Source: an uncultured Christensenella sp. (GTDB lineage: Bacteria > Bacillota > Clostridia > Christensenellales > Pumilibacteraceae). Taken from it: 53,371 bases of DNA. The notes under the pieces were generated by a model. The model ran no database searches. It saw only the letters and a program-made list of their open reading frames with translations, and was not told where the DNA came from. The translations under genes were made by a program, and so were the position numbers. The stretch covers positions 1 through 53,371 of the forward strand of contig CATLGX010000006.1 in the NCBI GenBank assembly GCA_949948785.1, in the 5' to 3' direction. Below are positions 29,301 to 38,308 of this stretch, piece after piece; positions within the stretch are counted from its first letter, which is position 1, and each line of letters opens with the position of its first letter.

Positions 29301-30337
29301 TCGTGTCTACTTCCACCAAGGGCAGAATACCCACGCGCGACGACGTTAAGCTCAGACGGCGCGCCGTAATGCTCAGCATCCCGTGCCTTACGGCAATCGA
29401 TACCGCAAACGCGCTTATTTACGCGTTAAAGAGCCGTTACAGCCAGAACAACACCGAGCTTGTCGATATAAACGATATGCGCACCGAGAGACAGAAGCTC
29501 AACTTCATCAAGATGCAAGGGTGCGGTAACGATTACATCTACGTCGACTGTCTTACAAGGCCGATAACCAATATGGAATCGGTGGCAGTCAATCTGTCTG
29601 ACAGGCGGTTCAGCGTGGGCGGCGACGGCGTGATATTTATTTATCCTTCGGAAAAGTGCGATGCGTTGATGCGCATGTTCAACGCCGACGGCAGCGAGGG
29701 AAAGATGTGCGGCAACGGCATACGTTGCGTCGGCAAATACCTTTACGACAACGGCAAGATAGCCAAAGACAAACTCGAAATAACCGTAGATACGCTGTCG
29801 GGCGTTAAAAAGCTCAAACTGTTCGCACGCGACGGCAAGGTCAATTCGGTTAAAGTGGACATGGGCAAAGCCGTTCTCGACGCCGCGAAAGTTCCCGTCA
29901 ATCTCGACGGCGGAAGCGTCGTAAACCGCAGTATCGACACGCCTACGGGCGAGTATGCGATTACGTGTTCGTCGATGGGCAATCCTCATGCCACGGTGTT
30001 TGTGTCGGACGTTCAAAACTACGATATCGAGCGCGCGGCAAAGTCGATAAGCACGAAAGAACTGTTTCCCGAGGGCGTTAATGTCGGGTTCGTGCAAGTT
30101 ATCGACCGTACGCACTTAAAAGTACGCGTTTACGAGCGCGGCACGGGCGAAACGCTCGCGTGCGGCACGGGCGCGTGCGCGGCGGCAGTCGCGGCGGTGC
30201 TCAACGGTTACTGCGATAAGGACGCCGACATTTCCGTGCGTCTCCCCGGCGGCGAGCTTATCGTTCGTTATACGGACGACGGCGTGTTTATGACGGGCGA
30301 GGCACAGGAAGTTTTTCGCGGAACAGTCCGACTTTGA
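26288..30337 (+). CDS. Fusion of carbamoyl-phosphate synthase large subunit (about aa 1-1063) and diaminopimelate epimerase (about aa 1064-1349)
   Basis: Single uninterrupted 1349-aa ORF. Complete CarB including C-terminal MGS-like domain (LLSVRDADKPEISNIAKNYYELGFKLYATRGTAEVI), then DapF (FIKMQGCGNDYIYVD, DGSEGKMCGNGIRCVGKYLYD, LACGTGACAAAVAAV). Confidence 0.93.
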   Translation: MPRDKSIKKVLVFGSGHITIGQAAEFDYAGTQACRTLKSRKVEVVLVNSNPATIMTDKAMADAIYIEPLTVPTLERIIALEKPDSILPGLGGQTGLTLSMELAKSGFLEKHGVRLLGVRPDTIDKAEDRELFKEAMLEIGQPCVPSDVVTDEQAAVDFAETIGYPVIVRPAFTLGGAGGGIAENENELREIVRGGLELSPIHQALIEKSIYGWKEIEFEVMRDSAGNVICVCSMENLDPVGIHTGDSIVVAPTMTLSDKDFQMLRSAALDIITHLKIEGGCNCQFALDPHSSEYAVIEVNPRLSRSSALASKATGYPIAKVATLIALGYTLDEIQNAVTGKTCACFEPAIDYCVVKLPKWPFDKFVYAKRTLGTQMKATGEVMSIAPYFEAALLKAVRGALGLSTLENPHFADCSDSEIEQMLMPATDFRLFILYEAIKRGIPLERIYEKTYIDMWFLDKIKNLVDYENSIRNTELGAETYLKGKKLGYPDKALEKISGHKLKHHRRAVFKTVDTCAAEFKAETPYFYSTYDDENEAKEYIGDKNSKAKRVIVFGSGPIRIGQGIEFDYASVHCVWELKELGYDVAIVNNNPETVSTDFDTADRLYFEPLTDEDVDNVIATEKPYGVVVAFGGQTAIKLTKHLSEKGVRILGTPADSIDAAEDRERFDALLEELGIARPKGHTVKTTEEALIAGNDLGYPVLLRPSYVLGGQNMIIAFSDEDVKEYMAIILDENPDNIVLIDKYVMGTEIEVDAICDGEDILIPGIMEHIERAGIHSGDSIAVYPSQNISDKNKEEIIDYTRKLALALDTKGLVNIQYIISDGKIYVIEVNPRSSRTIPYISKVTGVPMIKLATECMIGKKLAKLGYGTGLYPSAPYVAVKVPIFSFEKLTDLDTHLGPEMKSTGEVLGVGKTLGEALYKGLVAAGYKMKRSGGILLSVRDADKPEISNIAKNYYELGFKLYATRGTAEVIARSGMNVTVVDKINEADGGESTMSLLDSGKIDYFVSTSTKGRIPTRDDVKLRRRAVMLSIPCLTAIDTANALIYALKSRYSQNNTELVDINDMRTERQKLNFIKMQGCGNDYIYVDCLTRPITNMESVAVNLSDRRFSVGGDGVIFIYPSEKCDALMRMFNADGSEGKMCGNGIRCVGKYLYDNGKIAKDKLEITVDTLSGVKKLKLFARDGKVNSVKVDMGKAVLDAAKVPVNLDGGSVVNRSIDTPTGEYAITCSSMGNPHATVFVSDVQNYDIERAAKSISTKELFPEGVNVGFVQVIDRTHLKVRVYERGTGETLACGTGACAAAVAAVLNGYCDKDADISVRLPGGELIVRYTDDGVFMTGEAQEVFRGTVRL

Positions 30338-30413
30338 CGACTCGGGCGATTGACTGCGTTTATACAAAACAGACAAACTATAATTACGCAAAAACGTAAA
30401 CGGAGAAACTCTC

Positions 30414-32027
30414 ATGGAAAAGTACATATTCGTAACGGGCGGCGTCGTGTCGGGACTCGGAAAAGGAATAACCGCCGCGAGCCTCGGGCGCATACTCAAA
30501 GCCAAGGGACTTAAAGTAATCGCGCAAAAGCTCGACCCGTATATAAACGTAGACCCCGGCACCATGAGCCCGTATCAGCACGGCGAGGTGTACGTAACCG
30601 AGGACGGCGCGGAAACCGACCTCGACCTCGGGCATTACGAGCGGTTTATCGACGAGAACTTAAATAAGTTCTCCAATCTTACGACCGGCAGAGTGTACGA
30701 GACTGTGCTCGATAACGAGCGGCGCGGCGTGTATAACGGCGAGACTGTTCAGGTCATTCCGCACGTAACCAACGAAATAAAGAAATTTATTTATTCGGTC
30801 GGTAAAAAAATCGACGCGGACGTCGTAATAACCGAAATTGGCGGAACGGTAGGAGATATAGAGAGTTTGCCGTTTATCGAGGCTATTCGTCAGGTCAGTA
30901 ACGACGTAGGCAGAGAGAATTGTCTGTTCGTGCACGTTACGCTTGCGCCCTGCCTTCCGAGCGGGGAAGTCAAGACCAAGCCGACCCAGCATTCGGTTGC
31001 GACATTGCGCTCGCTCGGAGTGTCGCCCAATCTTATAGTTTTGCGCACGAGCAAACCGCTCGACGTGAAGTTAAAGAAAAAGCTCGCGCTGTACTGCAAT
31101 GTGGAGCCGGACTGCGTTATAGAAAACCGCGACGCCGATTTGTTGTACGAGGTGCCGCTGATGCTTCTCGACGGCGGCATTGACGAAATAGTGTCGCGCG
31201 AACTCAATCTGCCCGCTACGCCGCCCGAGTTATCCGACTGGCGCGCAATGGTGGAGCGTGCAAAAAAGCGCGAAGGCACCGTTACAATCGCGCTTGTCGG
31301 CAAATACGTTCAGATGTTCGACGCGTATTTGTCGGTCGCGGAAGCCTTGACGCACGGCGGCATACACAACGGCGTCAAAATCGACCTTAAATGGATTGAC
31401 GCGGAAAAACTGACCGATAAGACCGTACGGGAATATCTCGATTGCGCAGACGGCGTAATCGTGCCGGGCGGGTTCGGCGACCGCGGCATCGAAGGAATGA
31501 TTTCGGCGGCGAAATACTGCCGCGAAAATGACAAACCTTATTTCGGTATTTGTCTCGGAATGCAGATTGCGGTAATCGAGTTCGCGCGCCACGTCTTAAA
31601 GTACGCGGACGCGACGAGCCGTGAGTTTAATCCCGCGTCCGCTCATAAGGTCATAGATATTATGGAGGACCAGATAGGTTACGAAAACACGGGAGGAACC
31701 ATGCGTCTCGGCGCGTACGAGTGCGTAATAACGCCGGACACGACTCTTGCGCGCTGTTACGGCGAGGGCGTAAAGTCGGTTATGGAACGCCACCGCCACA
31801 GATACGAATTCAACAATGCCGAACGCGAAAACATGCAGGCGGCGGGGCTTACGCTTTGCGGCATTTCGCCGAACGGCAATCTCGTAGAAGCGGTCGAGGT
31901 AAGCAAAAATCTTTTTCACGTCGGCGTGCAGTACCACCCCGAGTTCAAATCGCGTCCCGCAGCGCCTCAGCCTATTTTCCGCGAATTTATTGCCGCGGCA
32001 AAAACGTACAAGGCTAAGAGAAAGTAA
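30414..32027 (+). CDS. pyrG: CTP synthase
   Basis: [53 protein letters not shown]. Confidence 0.97.
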   Translation: MEKYIFVTGGVVSGLGKGITAASLGRILKAKGLKVIAQKLDPYINVDPGTMSPYQHGEVYVTEDGAETDLDLGHYERFIDENLNKFSNLTTGRVYETVLDNERRGVYNGETVQVIPHVTNEIKKFIYSVGKKIDADVVITEIGGTVGDIESLPFIEAIRQVSNDVGRENCLFVHVTLAPCLPSGEVKTKPTQHSVATLRSLGVSPNLIVLRTSKPLDVKLKKKLALYCNVEPDCVIENRDADLLYEVPLMLLDGGIDEIVSRELNLPATPPELSDWRAMVERAKKREGTVTIALVGKYVQMFDAYLSVAEALTHGGIHNGVKIDLKWIDAEKLTDKTVREYLDCADGVIVPGGFGDRGIEGMISAAKYCRENDKPYFGICLGMQIAVIEFARHVLKYADATSREFNPASAHKVIDIMEDQIGYENTGGTMRLGAYECVITPDTTLARCYGEGVKSVMERHRHRYEFNNAERENMQAAGLTLCGISPNGNLVEAVEVSKNLFHVGVQYHPEFKSRPAAPQPIFREFIAAAKTYKAKRK

Positions 32028-32071
32028 TCAAACGGCAGTTGCGGACGTATCATCATTAAAAGGAGAAAACG

Positions 32072-33277
32072 ATGAAACTCAACAAAAATTTTAAAAACCT
32101 CGGCGAGGATTACCTTTTTGCGGAAGTCGCCAAACGCGTCGCCGCATACAAGGCGGAGTTTCCCAATTCCGACGTTATAAGCCTCGGCATAGGCGACGTA
32201 ACACAGCCGCTTTCCGTCAAGGTTTCGGACGCGTGCAAGGACGCGGGCGTGGAAATGAGCACCAAGCTCGGCTTCCGCGGTTACGGTCCGTACGACGGCT
32301 ATCCTTTTCTTAAAAATGCGATAGTCGGTTATTACAAGATACGCGGCATTGACATCAACCCCGACGAGGTGTTTGTAACCGACGGGGCTAAGGATGCGCT
32401 CGGCGGATTTCTCGACCTTTTCGACGCGGACAACACCGTTATGATACCCGACCCCGTATATCCCGCGTATGTCGACGCCAACGTCATGAGCGGACGCAAG
32501 ATAATTTACGTCGACGGAAACCGCGAAAACGGATTTCTTCCCATGCCGCCTGCGCGCGGCAAGGCGGATATTATTTATATCTGCTCGCCCAACAATCCGA
32601 CGGGCGCGGCGTACACGGCGGAACAGCTCAAAGAATGGGTTAGATTTGCGCTCGACAACGACGCGATAATACTTTACGACGCCGCATACGAAGCGTTTGT
32701 GGAAAAGAGAAGCGGCGCGGCGCGGTCTATATTCGAAGTTACCGGCGCGCGCGATTGCGCCGTCGAGTTCTGTTCGTTCTCTAAAATGGCGGGCTTTACG
32801 GGCGTGCGTTGCGGCTGGACGGTAATACCTATGGCATCGCCGCTCAACCGTATGTGGCTGAGACGTCAAGCGACAAAGTATAATGGCACAAGCTATGTAG
32901 TTCAGCGTATGGCGGAGCGCGCGCTGAGAAGCGGATACGAGGAAACGACCAAATCCGTCGCCGTGTATAAGCGCAACGCCGAAATAATAACGAATAAACT
33001 CGACGAACTCGGTATCGAATATCTCGGCGGCAAGAATGCGCCGTACGTATGGTTATACTGCGACATCAAGTCGTGGGATTTCTTCGACTACCTGCTCAAA
33101 AAAGCGCGCATAGCGGTTACGCCGGGCAGCGGTTTCGGAAGAAACGGCGAAGGCTGGATACGCATGACGTCCTTCAATACGACGGAACGCACGGAAGAAG
33201 CGATGAAGCGGTTCGATGCGTTCTGGAAAGAGTACGTCGAGGTCAAGGAAAAACTGTTCCGTCCGCTTTCCAAATAA
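32072..33277 (+). CDS. dapL: LL-diaminopimelate aminotransferase
   Basis: LNKNFKNLGEDYLFAEVAKRVAAYKAEFPNSDVISLGIGDVTQPL; YICSPNNPTGAAYTAEQLKEWV. Confidence 0.92.
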   Translation: MKLNKNFKNLGEDYLFAEVAKRVAAYKAEFPNSDVISLGIGDVTQPLSVKVSDACKDAGVEMSTKLGFRGYGPYDGYPFLKNAIVGYYKIRGIDINPDEVFVTDGAKDALGGFLDLFDADNTVMIPDPVYPAYVDANVMSGRKIIYVDGNRENGFLPMPPARGKADIIYICSPNNPTGAAYTAEQLKEWVRFALDNDAIILYDAAYEAFVEKRSGAARSIFEVTGARDCAVEFCSFSKMAGFTGVRCGWTVIPMASPLNRMWLRRQATKYNGTSYVVQRMAERALRSGYEETTKSVAVYKRNAEIITNKLDELGIEYLGGKNAPYVWLYCDIKSWDFFDYLLKKARIAVTPGSGFGRNGEGWIRMTSFNTTERTEEAMKRFDAFWKEYVEVKEKLFRPLSK

Positions 33278-33278
33278 T

Positions 33279-35384
33279 TTGAAATATACGGTCAAAATCA
33301 AAAAGAGCGTTCTTTCCGCCCCGATAGACTTCGGCGCGATGATAAAAACGCGCCGTTCGTGCGGCGTGGCGCTCGATTGCGAGGAATATCCGTTTATGCA
33401 AATCGACGGCAATATCGTCGTTTTCGACGCATATTCCGCCGCGCACAGATACGCGCCGCTCGAAATAACGAGCGGCGTTATTGCTTTTCCGTTCAGATTG
33501 AGTTGCGAAACAGACTCGGGCGAGCGAGTTGCGTATTGCGGACTGCGGTTTTCGGAAACGCCCGCCGCGGAGTGGAAACCCGTAATACCGAATGCGACAA
33601 AAGCGCGGCTCGCAGTCGACGGCGACGCCGCCGCAATACCCATAAGTTCGGGCGTGTGTTGTATTTCGAGCGTCGAGGGGTACGAAGAATACCGTTCGCA
33701 TCTTAAAGACGAAGTGCATCCGCTGTCGGGTCAAATAGTTCTCGACGGTCAGATTCACACGGAGGTTGAGCTTTTCGGACATAAGTACGCGGTGTTTTCG
33801 ACGGGCTGGGGCGACGGGCGATATAAATGTTATGCCGGTTATACCGTGGACGGCAACGTCGCCGCAATAATCATTGACTTCGGGATGATAGAATATCCCG
33901 CGCCCGAGAACGATGCGTGCGTCGACGTCGAAGTAGAGGGCGACGAGATGTATTTTGCCGACCCCGACAAGTCCGAACCACAGAACAACATCGACAGATG
34001 GACGAGCGCGCTCGCCGCGGCAAAAACGCCGACGTCGAGGTTTACCGCATATTCTCGGCGCGGCTATGCCTATCATTCAATAGGCGATTCCGAAAATGCG
34101 CTGTCCGACTATGTGCGCGCCGTCGAAGAGTGTAAGAACATAAGCGACAGAAATGTGCTGCTTCGCGCTTGGTCCGTGTACGACAATGCGGCTGATATAT
34201 ATATCAGAAAAAGCGATTACGAGTCGGCGATTTCTCTTATGACGACTGCGCTCGGGGTCGGCGATTACTTTTATGCAGGCGCGTTTGTGCGGCTGATAGA
34301 TTTGTACATGCTGACAAAGCGCGCCGACAAAGCGATGGAAATTGCCGAAAAAATGCTTATAGCGCGTAGAAGCGACCCCGTCGCAAATATGAAATACGCC
34401 GAAGTGTGCGTTTCCGAAATGAAGTACGCCAAAGCGGCTCAGACATATAAGCGGCTCGTAGAAGAATTCAAGCTGTACGATAATATTTTCGACGAAGCGT
34501 CCTGTCTTATAGAACTCGGCGACCTCGACGGCGCTTTCGGCGTGCTCGAACAGTATCCGTCCAAAGAATATAACGAACAGTATTGGTATTATAAAGCGTA
34601 TATCGATTTTAAAAAGCGCAGGTATACGGACGCGCTGAAAAATGCCGAGCGTTCCCATGACCTCGACGAAGAATATATGCCCGCGCTGTACTTGCTTATC
34701 GATATACATTCAATCATGCAAGAGTATCACGCCGTCGCGTTATATGCCGAAAAGTACAAAAAGCTCCGTCCGGACAAGGAGTACGGTTACAGCGTTTGCG
34801 CCGAAGCGCATTTGATTCTCGGCAATTTTTCCGAAAGTTCCAAGAATTATTGGTATCTATATGAAAAAATAAATAAGACTGACAAATACGCCGCGCTTGC
34901 CGCGGTAACGTCGGCGCGAATGGGCGATAACAAACGCAAGAAGAAACTCGTAAAAATTTTGCGGAAAAAGCGCAGCGATTATTACGGCGGCGTCATTTAC
35001 GCGCTGTACGTAACAAAGTACAGAAAGCGCGGCATTGCGCTCAGCAAGGTTGTTTACAACCTCAAAGCCGACGACGACTTTCTGTTGCAGCTTGCCGTGT
35101 ACTTTTCCGGCACGGGCAACGTCTTGCCTGCGACGCATATTCTCGATATACTGTTCAAACGCAATAACGGGTCTTTCGAGATTGCGGCTCAGCAAGTACG
35201 TACGGCTGTGCGGCTTGGCGACGAAAAACTTTTTTCCAAACTTTTCGGTTATTATATAGAGCGTTATGCGGGTAGCGTGTCCGAGCACGATAAGCAGCTA
35301 ATCGCAGAGCGGTTTCGGCGCGGCGGCAAGAATAAATCCGGCGCAGTTATCGAGTTTGACGGCGGGGAGAGCGATATACCATAA
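33279..35384 (+). CDS. DUF4241-like N-terminal domain plus TPR repeat protein
   Basis: KYAVFSTGWGDGRYKCYAGYTVDGNVAAIIIDF resembles DUF4241; C-terminal half is TPR-like helical repeats. Probable TTG start one base after the dapL stop (the listed ORF start at 33216 overlaps dapL). Confidence 0.65.
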   Translation: MKYTVKIKKSVLSAPIDFGAMIKTRRSCGVALDCEEYPFMQIDGNIVVFDAYSAAHRYAPLEITSGVIAFPFRLSCETDSGERVAYCGLRFSETPAAEWKPVIPNATKARLAVDGDAAAIPISSGVCCISSVEGYEEYRSHLKDEVHPLSGQIVLDGQIHTEVELFGHKYAVFSTGWGDGRYKCYAGYTVDGNVAAIIIDFGMIEYPAPENDACVDVEVEGDEMYFADPDKSEPQNNIDRWTSALAAAKTPTSRFTAYSRRGYAYHSIGDSENALSDYVRAVEECKNISDRNVLLRAWSVYDNAADIYIRKSDYESAISLMTTALGVGDYFYAGAFVRLIDLYMLTKRADKAMEIAEKMLIARRSDPVANMKYAEVCVSEMKYAKAAQTYKRLVEEFKLYDNIFDEASCLIELGDLDGAFGVLEQYPSKEYNEQYWYYKAYIDFKKRRYTDALKNAERSHDLDEEYMPALYLLIDIHSIMQEYHAVALYAEKYKKLRPDKEYGYSVCAEAHLILGNFSESSKNYWYLYEKINKTDKYAALAAVTSARMGDNKRKKKLVKILRKKRSDYYGGVIYALYVTKYRKRGIALSKVVYNLKADDDFLLQLAVYFSGTGNVLPATHILDILFKRNNGSFEIAAQQVRTAVRLGDEKLFSKLFGYYIERYAGSVSEHDKQLIAERFRRGGKNKSGAVIEFDGGESDIP

Positions 35385-35444
35385 AATCGCAAAAAAGTCA
35401 ATAGGTTTTTCAAAAATAAGTTGAGAAAAATTTTGCGTTTTGTA

Positions 35445-35473
35445 TTGTTATTTTGCGCCGCTCCGTATATAAT
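35445..35473 (+). promoter_or_regulatory. Promoter of the putative 6S RNA
   Basis: TTGTTA - 17 nt - TATAAT. Confidence 0.75.
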
Positions 35474-35479
35474 AAAGTT

Positions 35480-35676
35480 AAGTCCTGCGGTGTTCGAGAT
35501 GACGCCTAATTTATAACCTCAATTCATAAAAGGGACGGTGCGTATGCCGCGCTATGTCGGGCCTCAGTAATTTTACTTTATGTAAGCAGGGGAAGGCAAA
35601 ATGCGGCGTCAGCCGACCCACCTGCCAAAAGGCGGGTTTGAATACGGTTGATTCTGCGGCACAGGCGGGATTTTTT
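35480..35676 (+). ncRNA. ssrS: Probable 6S RNA
   Basis: About 197 nt from the promoter to a T6 run. 5' gtcctgcggtgttcg and 3' gttgattctgcggcacagg resemble conserved 6S closing-region sequences; no good ORF on this strand. Confidence 0.7.
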
Positions 35677-35752
35677 CTTGCAATATTTTAAATGCGCAAA
35701 CTCATACTTAGTGTTGACACTTTGAAATTTCGGTGTTAAAATATCATCGAAC

Positions 35753-36820
35753 ATGCCGTTTAAACAAAGATTGACAATAACAATAATAAGCGCAGTCGTT
35801 TCCGCCGCGATAATCGTTACGGCAGCTTTTTTGATGCGCGGTTGGGGCGCTTTTACGCAAACAGTCATTTACGGACTTGCGTCTGTTTTTCTTATAGGCA
35901 GTATCGTCCTTTGCGCGCTTAAAAAAGATAAACTGCTTAAATCCGCGTTTGTGTTTTTGCTGTGCGTTGCCGTCGTTTATATAGCGCTCGTCGTAACCAA
36001 TACGGTTGCGGGTCTCGATAAATACAAAGACGACGGAGACAAACTCGACTATATAGTCGAACTTATCAAGAGTACGGGCGGTTGGGGAATGACGGTGTTC
36101 GTAATACTGCAAATTTTGCAAGTACTCGTTCTTCCGCTTCCGGCTGTTCTGTGCTACGTTTCGGGCGTTCGAATTTGGGGCGCGTGGCCTGCGTTCGGAT
36201 TGGCATGTTTGGGAGTATTCGTCGGCTCGATGCTGTGCTTTGTGATAGGCCGATACGCCGGCAAAAAAGCGGCATATTGGATAGCGGGCAAAGAAACGGT
36301 AGACAAGTATGCCGACATCATAGGCTCGAAAGGTAAAGCGCCGTTTATCATAATGCAGATACTGCCGTTCTTTCCCGACGATATACTATGTATAATAGCG
36401 GGGCTCAGCAGTATGAGTTTACCGTTTTTTACGGTCGTAATGCTTACAGTGCGTCCCGCCGTTATCGCCGTGTATTGCTTTCTCGGAAGCGGTAATATTA
36501 TACCGTTCGGCGGTTGGGGGATTCCCGTATGGATAGCGATATTTGCGGTGTGCATAGTCGCCGCCGTTCTCGTGATAAAATATCAGGATAAAATCTACGC
36601 GTTTTTCAAGCGCAAGTTCCGCAAGCACGACGTGCAAGCCGCCGTATGCGACGGTGCCGTCGATTGCGCGCCTTCGGCGGATGACGCTGATGCGGACGCA
36701 GTGCGCGTCGGGATGAGTAACGCCGTTGCGGGGAGTTGCGTGGATACGGCGGAAAAAGAAAAACCGCCGACCGAAAACAGTACGGCGGAATCCGAAAATA
36801 CGGACGATAACAACGGTTAA
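35753..36820 (+). CDS. TVP38/TMEM64 (DedA/SNARE-associated) family membrane protein
   Basis: VLVLPLPAVLCYVSGVRIWGAWPAFGLACLGVFVGSMLCFVIGRYAGKKAA; ILPFFPDDILCIIAGLSSMSLPFF. Confidence 0.85.
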   Translation: MPFKQRLTITIISAVVSAAIIVTAAFLMRGWGAFTQTVIYGLASVFLIGSIVLCALKKDKLLKSAFVFLLCVAVVYIALVVTNTVAGLDKYKDDGDKLDYIVELIKSTGGWGMTVFVILQILQVLVLPLPAVLCYVSGVRIWGAWPAFGLACLGVFVGSMLCFVIGRYAGKKAAYWIAGKETVDKYADIIGSKGKAPFIIMQILPFFPDDILCIIAGLSSMSLPFFTVVMLTVRPAVIAVYCFLGSGNIIPFGGWGIPVWIAIFAVCIVAAVLVIKYQDKIYAFFKRKFRKHDVQAAVCDGAVDCAPSADDADADAVRVGMSNAVAGSCVDTAEKEKPPTENSTAESENTDDNNG

Positions 36821-37479
36821 ATTTTTTTGCTTGTTAAAAGTCGTAAGGCGCGCGGAATAGATTGCGGGTTGGGTCTGTCCGAGCTTTTATGGTCGAAACA
36901 GTCGGCAAACGCGCGCAAATCGGCTTCGGTCCCGTCAAGTTCGGCTTTAAGTCCGTTGCACAGTGCCGCGGCGAATGCTGCGATATTTTTTCCCGCATGT
37001 TCGGCGGAATACAAAAGGGCGATTGCATGTTTGAAACAATGTTTTGCGGACGCGAACAGCTCGGAGAAATCTTTTTCGGCGGAAAACATTTGCGCGATTG
37101 TCATATAGTAGCGCGGCATGAAATCTTCGAGTTCGGAGCAGATAACGCAACCGCGGCAGGCGGAAAGTTTATCCGCCGTTTTTTTTGCCGCCTTTTTATC
37201 AACGAGCGGCGACTTTAACAGACTGCCGAGATATGCGGCGCGCGTTTCGAGTTGAAGCGCAAGCCCGAGTTTGTTTTCTCCTTCGTACAGCATGCCGGAA
37301 TGTTCTGCGCAAAACCCGAATGCGTTGGAGCGTTCTCGAAAATGCGGGTCCATAACGTTTTCGTTGAGATATGCTTTGATAAGCCGTTTTTGCTTAGCCT
37401 CGTAAATCGCGCACAAAGGACACCCGTCGCTTTCGCGGTATGCGTCCCAAACGAGCGCGGTCTGTATGTGGTATTGCAT
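36817..37479 (-). CDS. DUF6062-like protein with Cys-pair motifs
   Basis: MQYHIQTALVWDAYRESDGCPLCAIYEAKQKRLIKAYLNENVMDPHFRERSNAFGFCAEH; the true start is this internal Met with its own upstream region. The ORF track extends implausibly over the divergent gene. Confidence 0.75.
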   Translation of the reverse strand: MQYHIQTALVWDAYRESDGCPLCAIYEAKQKRLIKAYLNENVMDPHFRERSNAFGFCAEHSGMLYEGENKLGLALQLETRAAYLGSLLKSPLVDKKAAKKTADKLSACRGCVICSELEDFMPRYYMTIAQMFSAEKDFSELFASAKHCFKHAIALLYSAEHAGKNIAAFAAALCNGLKAELDGTEADLRAFADCFDHKSSDRPNPQSIPRALRLLTSKKI

Positions 37480-37581
37480 ATTTACTCCCGATGTAAAATA
37501 TAATGGTTTAATCGGTGCGGCGAGCCTTTTTGCATGCCGTCTCCGACTATTATACCACGATTTTCGCAATCGGGCAAGACT

Positions 37582-38277
37582 ATGGCAGAATATAATACGG
37601 GAGCACATTTCATATCGCGCAAGAGAAGGGGCGGCGGCGGACGAAAAGCGTTCGGCGTTATTGTAACGGTGCTGTTGATTTTGACGGCGGCAATTTGTCT
37701 CTTGGTGGTGTTGCTTCCCAAAGCGACGGAGCGCGACGCGTCGGACAGCGTTGCGTTCGGCGGCAAAAAATTTTATTTTCTCGCAACGTCGGAGAGCGAC
37801 GACAGAGCTTCGGCTCTTACCGCGGCGCAAAATACCGCGGCACGGGGCGGGGCGGGATACGTGTATAACGACGGAAAGTATAAAACGATTGCCGCCGCGT
37901 ATAAGAATAAAGCGGACGCGGACGCGCTCGCCGGCGTAAACGACGGCGCGTTCTGCGCTGAATATTCCGTACCGGCATGCAATCTTTCGGGCGGCGACCT
38001 CAAAGCGGCGCGCTATCTCGTCGGCGAATGGTTCGATTCGCTGTACAACGCCGCTTCCGAGCTTGAACGCAGCAATATAACCGAAGCGCAAGCCGAGCGC
38101 GTCGCAAAAACCGCATGCGTCAGGCTGTCGAGGCTTGCAGACGGCGCAAAATCCGTTTCGATTCGTCGTGCGATAGAAAAATCCGCCGACTATTCTCCGC
38201 CGAGCGGAATAACGGTCAAATCGTATATCCGATATGTCTCGGTCGCCGCCGTAGTCGCCCTCGGCGAGGCTCTGTAA
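37582..38277 (+). CDS. Membrane-anchored hypothetical protein (SPOR-like character)
   Basis: Basic N-terminus, TM AFGVIVTVLLILTAAICLLVVLLP, then KFYFLATSESDDRASALTAAQNTAARGGAGYVYNDGKYKTIAAAYKNKADAD. Confidence 0.6.
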   Translation: MAEYNTGAHFISRKRRGGGGRKAFGVIVTVLLILTAAICLLVVLLPKATERDASDSVAFGGKKFYFLATSESDDRASALTAAQNTAARGGAGYVYNDGKYKTIAAAYKNKADADALAGVNDGAFCAEYSVPACNLSGGDLKAARYLVGEWFDSLYNAASELERSNITEAQAERVAKTACVRLSRLADGAKSVSIRRAIEKSADYSPPSGITVKSYIRYVSVAAVVALGEAL

Positions 38278-38308
38278 TTAAAAATTATATGCGATTACAG
38301 TGTGTGAA

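Noticed and set aside
37480-38091. N-terminal extension of the 36817-38091 minus-strand ORF
   Set aside because: Extends over the promoter region and the oppositely oriented membrane protein. A well-conserved start (MQYHIQTALVWDAYRE) lies at 37479.
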